Part shown: positions 1-6,168 of the stretch, in pieces | How positions within the stretch are numbered: position 1 is the first letter of the stretch | Layout of the letters: each line of letters begins with the position of its first letter | NCBI GenBank assembly: GCA_013619035.1 | Contig: JABXKX010000033.1 | Coordinates: 1-8,173, forward strand | Source of the DNA: Peptostreptococcaceae bacterium | GTDB lineage: Bacteria; Bacillota_A; Clostridia; Peptostreptococcales; Acidaminobacteraceae | Reading direction: 5' to 3' | DNA: 8,173 nucleotides | The notes under the pieces: model-generated | Seen by the model: the letters and a program-made list of their open reading frames with translations, nothing else | The model's database searches: none | Told to the model about the DNA's origin: nothing | Program-made: the position numbers and the translations under genes

Positions 1-227
1 TAAGAGACAGGGGTTACATCATCCAAGAATTCTGTGATAAGTCAGTTAATGAAAACTTATATTTTGATGAAGAGGGTCATTTTGAAGTCAAAGAAGTGAA
101 TAATATTACTGGTTTGTTTTTATACAATGAAAAATTAAAAGGTGTTTTCACAAGAGCAGGGTTTAATGCGGTGATATCTGATTTGAATGATGGTTACTCT
201 TTATCGTCACTGGTTGTAAAAGAATAG
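1..227 (+). CDS. C-terminal fragment of an unidentified protein (74 residues visible)
   Basis: This is an open frame entering from the left edge, read from base 3, that ends at TAG 225-227. It is too short for a firm family call. The visible part is soluble, rich in charged residues, and has the order YIIQEF, then GLFLYN, then GVFTRAGFNAVIS, and ends SLVVKE. That alternation of a short strand, a variable acidic loop and a G-x-x-x-R-x-G stretch is faintly like the C-terminal end of ATP-grasp proteins of the glutathionylspermidine-synthase type, but this is only an impression. It is real coding sequence because the frame stays open to the edge, codon use matches the neighbours, and a clear terminator follows 8 bases after the stop. 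Confidence 0.7.
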   Translation, partial: RDRGYIIQEFCDKSVNENLYFDEEGHFEVKEVNNITGLFLYNEKLKGVFTRAGFNAVISDLNDGYSLSSLVVKE

Positions 228-235
228 CAATAAAA

Positions 236-267
236 AAGCTAGTACCGAAAGGTATTAGCTTATTTTT
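236..267. terminator. Bidirectional Rho-independent terminator between convergent genes
   Basis: An 11-bp stem (236-246 pairing with 251-261, one G-T wobble at 242/255) is closed by a GAAA tetraloop at 247-250. On the plus strand it is followed by TATTTTT (261-267). On the minus strand the run of A at 232-237 reads as a T tract. It therefore serves both the plus-strand gene ending at 227 and the minus-strand gene ending at 269. Confidence 0.88.
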
Positions 268-268
268 G

Positions 269-1156
269 TTATACAATTGGGTTTAGACTGATTAATAAAT
301 CAAATCGTCCAAAGCTGGTAGTGAATGGAATACAATAAACCTTATTTGATTCAATCAAGTGATTTTTCTGAATGACTTGAAGTTTCAAACTCATGTCCAC
401 GCCATAATCAGATAGATTGACTAAATAGAGACCGTTGTTAAGATTTAAGAATTCTCCAAGAGCATCTTGAGCGTAATCATCTAATGAGTGGAATGCTTCA
501 TCAGCATATTCACTTGCAAATTTGATAAGAACATCTGTCTTTGCAGCAAAACCAGTATAAATACGCTTTGGTCCAATAATATCTTGTTTAATCAAATAGT
601 CATATTGTCTGGAATCAATGACTTCAACATGATCAATTAAGGTACTTGAATCAATAAAACGAACCGTATTCTTATAGAATAATGTGATATATTCTTTATA
701 TAAATCAGCAAATGCATCCTGATTAAAATTCAAATAAGCATCAATTATTGTTTTCGCTTTACCATCTTTTAGAGCTTCAAAAGATTCATCACTTAAAGAG
801 AATGCACTCTTATAATTGTTTAAGTTTGATGCCACTTCTTCATAAGTCATGATATTTTGATCAATTAGCGTTTGACTAAGTTTTAAATGTTCAGTATCTT
901 GTACGCTTAATAGAATATCCAATTCAGGTTCTGTTAAAAAACCTTCATCAATTGCTATTTCACCAAACCGCTTATCAATTCTTGTTTGTAATTGATTGAC
1001 TCTATTGACATTGTCAGCGGTCATTAGACCTGAGTTAATTGCTAAAACGCCTAATTTTACTCTTGTTTTTTTGCTGATATCTAATAATTTACTTAAAGTT
1101 TCTTTATCGATGGTGCCTTGGTTCAAAAGAAATTGACCAAAAAAAACACTAAACAT
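269..1156 (-). CDS. Four-repeat GspE/MshE-N-like protein with C-terminal CheX/CheC-like phosphatase domain
   Basis: The protein has 295 residues, no signal peptide and no membrane segment. Residues 5-118 hold four tandem units with the pattern [FL]-[GS]-x5-x2-[GN]-x2-T/D-x3-L; the first-position residues G7, G36, G65 and S94 are exactly 29 apart, as are G14, G43, G72 and N101. This resembles the repeat of the N-terminal domain of type II secretion/MshE ATPases (RLGxxL...G...L..Q), but no ATPase follows. Residues about 170-295 look like the CheX/CheC/FliY phosphatase fold. DALGEFLN (231-238) fits the active-site signature D/S-x3-E-x2-N with E235 and N238, followed by NG and ending in a SFGRFDLLISL strand; the usual proline about 23 residues after the Asn is missing. 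A likely role is dephosphorylating the receiver encoded just upstream. The ATG has an AGAGAGG site 6 bases upstream that overlaps the end of the receiver gene, so the two are probably cotranscribed. The function of the repeats is unknown; c-di-GMP binding is possible by analogy with MshE. Confidence 0.82.
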   Translation of the reverse strand: MFSVFFGQFLLNQGTIDKETLSKLLDISKKTRVKLGVLAINSGLMTADNVNRVNQLQTRIDKRFGEIAIDEGFLTEPELDILLSVQDTEHLKLSQTLIDQNIMTYEEVASNLNNYKSAFSLSDESFEALKDGKAKTIIDAYLNFNQDAFADLYKEYITLFYKNTVRFIDSSTLIDHVEVIDSRQYDYLIKQDIIGPKRIYTGFAAKTDVLIKFASEYADEAFHSLDDYAQDALGEFLNLNNGLYLVNLSDYGVDMSLKLQVIQKNHLIESNKVYCIPFTTSFGRFDLLISLNPIV

Positions 1157-1168
1157 AATTAACCTCTC

Positions 1169-1534
1169 TTATATATATTTCAAAAGAACTGTATTTAAAT
1201 TCTTCATATCCCATGGCTTTTGAATGAAATCAGACGCACCTTTTTCTAATGCAGATTTTAAATTCATTTTTGTACCCACTGAAGATAACATAATGACAAT
1301 TGCTTTTGAATCGAAATTAATGATATCTGTTAATGCCTCTATGCCATCTTTTTCTGGCATGATGATATCCATAAAAACAATGTTTGGTTTAACTTCTTTA
1401 TACTTTTCTAAAGCTTCTATACCGTTTTTAGCCTCATAAAATTCACATGGCTGATTAATCGTTATAGCACCCTGTAACTTTTTCCTAATGGTTATAGAGT
1501 CATCGCAAATCAATATTTTAATAATTTTTCTCAC
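1169..1534 (-). CDS. CheY-like single-domain response regulator
   Basis: This 121-residue protein is a stand-alone receiver domain with all key residues: acidic pair D11 D12, phospho-acceptor D56 (in VFMDIIMP), S84 in the Thr/Ser position (IMLSS) and K106 before P107. There is no output domain, so it must act through a partner, as CheY or Spo0F do. The gene downstream on the same strand, 12 bases away, encodes a CheX-like phosphatase that is the obvious partner. The start is uncertain. The GTG at 1534-1532 abuts the Shine-Dalgarno AAGGGG with no spacer. An ATT at 1525-1523 lies 8 bases from that site and would give a 118-residue product beginning M-I-K-I-L-I-C-D-D, which is typical for receivers. 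No chemotaxis kinase, receptor or flagellar gene is visible in the window. Confidence 0.93.
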   Translation of the reverse strand: MRKIIKILICDDSITIRKKLQGAITINQPCEFYEAKNGIEALEKYKEVKPNIVFMDIIMPEKDGIEALTDIINFDSKAIVIMLSSVGTKMNLKSALEKGASDFIQKPWDMKNLNTVLLKYI

Positions 1535-1539
1535 CCCTT
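1531..1539 (-). promoter_or_regulatory. Shine-Dalgarno site overlapping the GTG start of the receiver gene
   Basis: On the minus strand this reads AAGGGGTGA, a near-complete match to the anti-16S complement with one A missing. The annotated GTG is part of the same string, so it cannot be used with normal spacing. The in-frame ATT codons at 1525-1523 and 1522-1520 lie 8 and 11 bases past the G run. This site decides the start in favour of a rare start codon or an atypically placed GTG. Confidence 0.55.
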
Positions 1540-1558
1540 AATTATATGTACTAACAAC

Positions 1559-1567
1559 ATTATATCA
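1559..1567 (-). promoter_or_regulatory. Extended -10 promoter for the receiver/CheX-like operon
   Basis: The minus strand reads TGATATAAT, a perfect TGn plus TATAAT extended -10 element. It would start transcription near base 1552, giving a leader of about 17 bases before the GTG. No good -35 hexamer lies 16-18 bases upstream, which is common for extended -10 promoters. Confidence 0.6.
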
Positions 1568-1597
1568 CATAGTTTTAAAAAGCCACATTTAATTTTT

Positions 1598-1626
1598 TTG
1601 ACCTTTATTAGCATATCCTTTAAACT
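1598..1626 (+). promoter_or_regulatory. Candidate distal promoter of the reductase operon
   Basis: TTGACC at 1598-1603 (5 of 6 to the -35 consensus) is separated by 17 bases from TAAACT at 1621-1626 (4 of 6 to TATAAT). It would give a leader of about 95 bases that contains the palindrome at 1646-1658. It competes with the candidate at 1670-1697, and I cannot tell which is used. Confidence 0.35.
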
Positions 1627-1645
1627 CTTATTAAGTCATCGTTTT

Positions 1646-1658
1646 TATTATGATAATA
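1646..1658. repeat. 13-base AT-rich palindrome in the divergent intergenic region, possible operator
   Basis: TATTAT, a central G, then ATAATA form a perfect inverted repeat. It sits 11 bases upstream of the candidate -35 at 1670 and between the divergent promoters. Its size and composition are of the kind bound by dimeric regulators such as Fur/PerR relatives, but it does not match a named box, and short AT palindromes arise easily by chance in this base composition. Confidence 0.3.
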
Positions 1659-1669
1659 TCACCATGGAA

Positions 1670-1697
1670 TTGACAGTCTTGCGCCATAAGGTATAGC
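1670..1697 (+). promoter_or_regulatory. Candidate proximal promoter of the reductase operon
   Basis: A perfect -35 TTGACA at 1670-1675 is followed after 16 bases by TATAGC at 1692-1697 (4 of 6). The leader would be about 25 bases, ending in the AAAGGAG ribosome site at 1715-1721, 6 bases before the ATG at 1728. Confidence 0.45.
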
Positions 1698-1727
1698 AAT
1701 AGAATTATCATTTTAAAGGAGATTTAT

Positions 1728-2906
1728 ATGAGTCAAGATGTAAAAGTGTATCATCAATATGATACGAAAAAGAAAGAGACTTATGAATCAGTCGTGAAGA
1801 ACTGGCAAGAAGAAAAGAGCCGAATGAAAGAAATGACTGATTCATCAAGAGTGATGAGGTGGAGTTATACCAACGGTATGTTTAAATATAAGAACAACCA
1901 TGGTAAACAGATTACAGATCAAAATCCTTACATCAATATTATTGATGTAGATGAATTTGATTTATCCATTAAAAACCATCCTTATCCACCAGATCCGCCT
2001 GCATTTAACAATAAAAATAGACCAAATTTTTTTGGTACTCTAATGGATGAGTATGTTGATGATGCGAAGTGGTATAAGACCAATTTACATGAATCCTATG
2101 AAAGGATCTTAAACGAAGCCAAAGGTATTGATCTTCCGAAAATTAATGCAGAAAAAACTTTGGATGAATCAGAGTTAAAAGAGGCGATTAAGAGACATGC
2201 AAAATCATTAGGATTTGTATCAGTTGGCGTGACCAAAATAGACAGAAGATTTGTATCAGTAGAAATAGATGATGACATTATTTTTGATACAGTGATTCTT
2301 CTAGGTTATGAAATGCCGCATGACGTACTTTATAGATATCCGAAACCAGAACATGATACAGCAGCGTATTATGGTTATGCTCATTGTGCCGCTTATGTAC
2401 ATGATGTTGCTGATTTTATTCGTGCAAAAGGATATGACTGTCGTGCGAGGAGTTGGGAAGGGTTTATCAAATACTCTGTTCATGCAGTGAATGCTGGATT
2501 GGGTAATTTTTCAACTTATGGTATCGTCCATACACCAGAAGCTGGCACCAGAATAAAATATACTTCTATTATTATCGATGCAGATTTAGAATTAGATCTC
2601 CCAGTTGATTATAATATCGAAGAGTTCTGTTCAAGATGTAGAATGTGTCAAAAGTCTTGTCCGTCTCTAGCGATTCCTAAAGAAGAAACACGGTATAGAG
2701 GTGCGATTAAAAGGACCACGGATCACATAAAATGTTTTGACATGATGGCGACACAACATGAATGTGTTAAATGTATAAGAGTTTGCCCTATCAGTATGTT
2801 AGGTTATGAAAATGCTTTAAATTCTTTACCTTCTTATTATCAATATAATCTACAAAGTAATACATATCAAACAGATTATAAACAAGGAGGTTCTGATGAA
2901 AATTAA
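1728..2906 (+). CDS. Cytoplasmic reductive-dehalogenase-like double [4Fe-4S] protein, probably corrinoid dependent
   Basis: This 392-residue protein has the core of the RdhA/QueG group. GYAHCAAYVHDVADFIRAKGY (216-236) matches the region before the corrinoid pocket, and Y217 aligns with the tyrosine position taken as the catalytic acid in RdhA. AGLGNFSTYGIVHTPEAGTR (256-275) matches the RdhA 'aGlGe.gr.gllitPefG.R' block. Then comes a first cluster motif C301-x2-C304-x2-C307-x3-C311-P and a second, C336-x9-C346-x2-C349-x3-C353-P; this spread second motif is characteristic of RdhA. QueG is less likely because its conserved GWIGKN-type segment and C-terminal HEAT-like part are absent. There is no Tat motif or hydrophobic N-terminus, and no RdhB anchor follows, so the enzyme should be cytosolic. 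About 140 N-terminal residues precede the core. The stop overlaps the next gene's ATG by 11 bases, coupling it to a NAD(P)H-linked oxidoreductase that is the likely electron donor. The substrate is unknown and need not be organohalide. Confidence 0.8.
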   Translation: MSQDVKVYHQYDTKKKETYESVVKNWQEEKSRMKEMTDSSRVMRWSYTNGMFKYKNNHGKQITDQNPYINIIDVDEFDLSIKNHPYPPDPPAFNNKNRPNFFGTLMDEYVDDAKWYKTNLHESYERILNEAKGIDLPKINAEKTLDESELKEAIKRHAKSLGFVSVGVTKIDRRFVSVEIDDDIIFDTVILLGYEMPHDVLYRYPKPEHDTAAYYGYAHCAAYVHDVADFIRAKGYDCRARSWEGFIKYSVHAVNAGLGNFSTYGIVHTPEAGTRIKYTSIIIDADLELDLPVDYNIEEFCSRCRMCQKSCPSLAIPKEETRYRGAIKRTTDHIKCFDMMATQHECVKCIRVCPISMLGYENALNSLPSYYQYNLQSNTYQTDYKQGGSDEN

Positions 2907-4773
2907 TATAATAGGCCATTTAAGTATACAAGGCGACGTTGAAGTTTCTTTAAATGAGACGCTAAAAACACTGTACAAGAGATTGGGTGGTCAAAAATCA
3001 CCACATATGATTCAAGTCGGTGGCGCTTTGGGTCTTCTTTTAAAAGATTATGATATCAATACCAGCATAGAGACGTTACAATCTGAATTTTATGAACCTT
3101 CAATTGCTTATATAAATGACTTCTGTCCAGTGGATTATATGAGGTTCATGTGTCGATTTGTACTTCGTGAACTAAATATCGTAAATGACTTTACTAGAAA
3201 GATTTATGACCTTGTTAATGGCATGACAGAAAATAAAACGAGTACTACAGACTATAACTATTTAAAGATACTTATTAAAGATATCCCAGATTCGCTAGGT
3301 GAAAAATTACTGCTTCGAAATCTGACAAAAATAATTGAATTTTATGAAGAAGATATCCTTAAGCATTTACAAGGGCATTGCAAACTAGGTATCTGTAGAG
3401 GCTTGATTGATGCGCAGTGTATTAATGCTTGTCCTGCTCATATCCATATACCTGGATTTGTTGCATTGATGAAAGATGGCAAGTATGAAGACGCTTATGC
3501 TTTGATGAGACAAGAGAATCCTCTCAGTGGCGTTTGTGGCTCAATATGTGCTAGACCGTGTGAACTGAGGTGTAGAAGAGGTGAAATAACAGGTACTGTA
3601 GGCGTTAGAGCATTACAGCGTTTTATTACCAGTGAAGCCTTAGAACATTGGAAGTATAAAGAGACATGTTTGGAAAACAATGATAAACACATTGGTATTA
3701 TTGGCGGAGGACCAAGTGGCTTAACTGCTGCATATTATTTAAGACGTACGGGTTATGATGTTACGATATATGAAAAACATTCTGAAGCTGGCGGTATGTT
3801 GTCTTATGGTGTTCCAAAATATAGGTTACCACAACATGATATTCAAGAAGAAGTAAAAACAATTGAGAGTTTGGGCGTTACGATCAAAACAAACATAGAG
3901 GTTGGAAAAGACATTACCTTTGATATGATTAAAAAGAATCATGATGCTGTTTTACTTGCAACAGGTACACAAGTTGGACGTAAAATGAAAGTAGAACATG
4001 GCCACGTTTTATCAGGTATTGACTTTTTAAAAGGCATTCATCTGAACCAGTTGAAAGACTATGGATCCAATATACTAGTTGTTGGTGGTGGTGATGTCGC
4101 TATGGACTGCGCTAGAACGGCAATAAGACTAGACAGTCAAGTCACTGTTATGAGTTTGGAATCATTTGAAGAGATGCCAGCGAGTTACGAAGAAAAAACT
4201 CAGGCTATAGAAGAGGGTGTTACCTTTAAATGTGGTTTTGGTATTACTGAAGTGCAGGGACAGAACATTCATCTTAATAAATGTATTGAAGTATTAGATG
4301 ACGCTAAGATGTTTAAGCCAATATTTGAATCTTCTGATGAAATGCTTTGTGAAATAGACATGATTGTATTTGCCATTGGTCAAAGTACTGATCTTGATTA
4401 TGTAACTGATGCGTATCAAAATATAAACGGTATGTCACTTGGTCAACAAGTATTTGCCTGTGGTGATATGATTAGACCTACAATTGTGATTGATGCCATA
4501 GCCCAAGGAAAAACTGTAGCAACGCTCATAGACAGCTCTTTGGGTGGAAATGGTCTTTATTTTGGGGACGAGATCGAGATTCCTGAGAAAGTTTTAAACA
4601 TAAGAACATTTGATTATGATTTAAGAGAAATAAAAACACTTGAGAAAAAGGATAGAATTCATACGTTTGATCAAGTGAATCTGAATTATTCCATTGAAGA
4701 TGCAATTTACGAAGCAGACCGTTGTATGAGATGCGACAGAAATTCAAAAGCATCATTGTTGTTAGGACGGTAA
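2896..4773 (+). CDS. GltD-type NAD(P)H/FAD/Fe-S oxidoreductase with N-terminal degenerate NuoF-like region
   Basis: The protein has 625 residues. Residues about 1-160 resemble the C-terminal half of NuoF-type subunits: a short SLBB-like part (QVGGALG, 40-46), then CPVDYMRFMCRF (77-88) and a helical segment ending KHLQGHCKLGIC (156-167). The usual SCGxCxPCR cluster site is missing. Residues about 168-245 are the DPYD/GltD Fe-S domain, with C175, C179, then C214, C218, C222 and C226, besides C162 and C167. FAD is bound by GIIGGGPSG (267-275), NAD(P)H by VVGGGDVAMD (395-404), and the C-terminal FAD contact is FACGD (520-524). The protein ends with ADRCMRC, typical of the family. No GltB-type large subunit is nearby, so glutamate synthase is unlikely. 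It overlaps the RdhA-like gene and has a strong AAGGAGGT site 4-5 bases before its ATG, so it most likely supplies electrons to that enzyme. Whether NADH or NADPH is used cannot be read reliably. Confidence 0.88.
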   Translation: MKINIIGHLSIQGDVEVSLNETLKTLYKRLGGQKSPHMIQVGGALGLLLKDYDINTSIETLQSEFYEPSIAYINDFCPVDYMRFMCRFVLRELNIVNDFTRKIYDLVNGMTENKTSTTDYNYLKILIKDIPDSLGEKLLLRNLTKIIEFYEEDILKHLQGHCKLGICRGLIDAQCINACPAHIHIPGFVALMKDGKYEDAYALMRQENPLSGVCGSICARPCELRCRRGEITGTVGVRALQRFITSEALEHWKYKETCLENNDKHIGIIGGGPSGLTAAYYLRRTGYDVTIYEKHSEAGGMLSYGVPKYRLPQHDIQEEVKTIESLGVTIKTNIEVGKDITFDMIKKNHDAVLLATGTQVGRKMKVEHGHVLSGIDFLKGIHLNQLKDYGSNILVVGGGDVAMDCARTAIRLDSQVTVMSLESFEEMPASYEEKTQAIEEGVTFKCGFGITEVQGQNIHLNKCIEVLDDAKMFKPIFESSDEMLCEIDMIVFAIGQSTDLDYVTDAYQNINGMSLGQQVFACGDMIRPTIVIDAIAQGKTVATLIDSSLGGNGLYFGDEIEIPEKVLNIRTFDYDLREIKTLEKKDRIHTFDQVNLNYSIEDAIYEADRCMRCDRNSKASLLLGR

Positions 4774-4774
4774 T

Positions 4775-6103
4775 ATGAAGAAAACAAACCATTTTAAAGC
4801 CATTCTATCATTGGGTTTACCTTTGATGATTGGTAGTATACTTCAAATATTGATGGGAACAATGGATGTATTGTTTATATCTCAATTGGGTACTGAGTAT
4901 ACTGCAGCATCCTCAATGGGTACCTCTATCGCAGGCGTATTTTTTATATTTTCAATGTTGGTATCTGCAGGTGTTGTAGCGTTGGTTGCAAGAAAAATTG
5001 GCGAAAAAAATGAAAGGGCAGTTCAATCCTATGGGATTACTGCCCTGATTTTAGCTGGTATCATAGGCGTATCCGTCAGTTTAATTGCAGTCGCATTTTC
5101 AAAGCAGATTATTAGTGTTTATGATCCTGATCCTTCTTTAGCGGTACTGATAAAAAGATATGTGGATATAATATTTGCTTTTACGTTTGTTGTCTTTTTA
5201 AATACAACACTCCGAAGTATCATTCAATCAACGGGTAACACAAAAGGTCCTCTCTATATATTTGGAACGGCCAATATCATCAATATCATTTTGGACTATC
5301 TGTTCATAATTGTTTTGGATTTCGGCATTAGAGGTGCAGCATCTGCAACGGTGTTATCGCAAGGATTTGCATGCCTAATGATGATGGGATTATTATACAA
5401 ACAACTCTTTAATGATCGTCATGAATTCTTTGATTTAATTTCCATACGGTTAAAAGAGATGAAAGATATCTTAAGCATAGGTGTATGGGCTTGTGTTCAG
5501 TCTATCGCAAGGCCTATTACAGGTTTGATTATGATGAGAATCGTTTATAGTGTGGGTGGTAAATCTGGATCAGCTGCTTTTGGTATCGGACTGAATGTCA
5601 TCAATTATTTTTTCGTTATTCTAACTGGTTTATCAGGTGCTATTTCGATTTTGGTTGGACAAAAAATTGGTGAAGGGCATATTGAAGAAGCGAAAGAGAT
5701 TGTAAGTGAAGGGATAAGGTATACTGTCGTTAACTTGATTTTATTCTCATTACCGTATTTGATTTTTACAGAATTGTTATTTAGACCATTTAATACAACA
5801 CCTGAGGTTACTGCTATAGGTGTAAGTTATGTAAGAATAGTTTTTTTAGGATTCATTGTATTAGGACATGTTTTTATCTATAGAGGTGCTTTTGCAGGAG
5901 CTGGAGACACGTACCCGCCAATGGTTGCGGCTTTATTTGCAAATGTTGTCTGTAAGTTAACTCTTGCGGTTCTATTTACTTCAGTATTTGGATTTGGTAT
6001 TAATGGTGTTTGGATAGCGATACTAATGTCTATATATGCTGAATGGATTGTGATTACACGTTATTACAAAAAAGGTAAACTTTATAAAATAGCCATAGAT
6101 TAA
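4775..6103 (+). CDS. MATE-family multidrug/metabolite exporter
   Basis: This 442-residue, highly hydrophobic protein has about 12 membrane segments, the normal MATE size. The family's two-fold symmetry is visible. VARKIGEKNERA (71-82) is mirrored by VGQKIGEGHIEEA (294-306). RSIIQSTGNTKGPLYIFG (147-164) is mirrored by RGAFAGAGDTYPPMVAAL (370-387). GIRGAASATVLSQ (184-196) is mirrored by GINGVWIAILMS (408-419). It probably exports a substrate using a Na+ or H+ gradient; sequence alone does not name the substrate. The ATG lies one base after the stop of the oxidoreductase gene, with AGGA at 4764-4767 (7-base spacing) inside that gene, so it is translationally coupled as the third gene of the operon. 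This placement suggests, without proving, that it moves a substrate or product of the reductase system. No hairpin terminator follows it. Confidence 0.92.
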   Translation: MKKTNHFKAILSLGLPLMIGSILQILMGTMDVLFISQLGTEYTAASSMGTSIAGVFFIFSMLVSAGVVALVARKIGEKNERAVQSYGITALILAGIIGVSVSLIAVAFSKQIISVYDPDPSLAVLIKRYVDIIFAFTFVVFLNTTLRSIIQSTGNTKGPLYIFGTANIINIILDYLFIIVLDFGIRGAASATVLSQGFACLMMMGLLYKQLFNDRHEFFDLISIRLKEMKDILSIGVWACVQSIARPITGLIMMRIVYSVGGKSGSAAFGIGLNVINYFFVILTGLSGAISILVGQKIGEGHIEEAKEIVSEGIRYTVVNLILFSLPYLIFTELLFRPFNTTPEVTAIGVSYVRIVFLGFIVLGHVFIYRGAFAGAGDTYPPMVAALFANVVCKLTLAVLFTSVFGFGINGVWIAILMSIYAEWIVITRYYKKGKLYKIAID

Positions 6104-6155
6104 AAATATTTATAACATAGTGATGATTTTATTAGTCATGGGGTATATAGCTATT

Positions 6156-6160
6156 AGGAG
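6156..6160 (+). promoter_or_regulatory. Ribosome binding site fixing the start at 6169
   Basis: AGGAG lies 8 bases before the ATG at 6169. An in-frame GTG at 6160 shares its first base with this site and so has no ribosome site of its own at usable distance. The ATG at 6169 is therefore the preferred start. Confidence 0.8.
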
Positions 6161-6168
6161 TGGAGTGT

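Noticed and set aside
1224..1439. Plus-strand open frame opposite the receiver gene
   Set aside because: It is the antisense shadow of a receiver domain with all catalytic residues intact.
1728..2906. Epoxyqueuosine reductase (QueG)
   Set aside because: The Fe-S and corrinoid-type layout is shared, but the AGLG...TPEAGTR block, the spread second cysteine motif and the long N-terminal region fit RdhA better, and the QueG GKN-type segment is missing.
3495..3692. Minus-strand open frame inside the oxidoreductase gene
   Set aside because: It lies fully opposite a well-conserved coding region, and its translation matches no recognisable family.
2896..4773. Glutamate synthase small subunit
   Set aside because: No large subunit is nearby, and the N-terminal NuoF-like extension and the coupling to an RdhA-like gene point to another acceptor.
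4526..4792. Minus-strand open frame across the oxidoreductase/MATE junction
   Set aside because: It is opposite two well-supported genes, and its composition looks like a shadow of them.
6104..6155. Terminator or promoter between the MATE gene and the TPR/kinase-like gene
   Set aside because: Only weak AT palindromes without a GC stem or T tract are present, and TATATA at 6144-6149 has no matching -35, so no site is called.
6160..6168. GTG start giving a 587-residue version of the TPR/kinase-like protein
   Set aside because: The GTG overlaps the AGGAG site, which is correctly spaced for the ATG at 6169.
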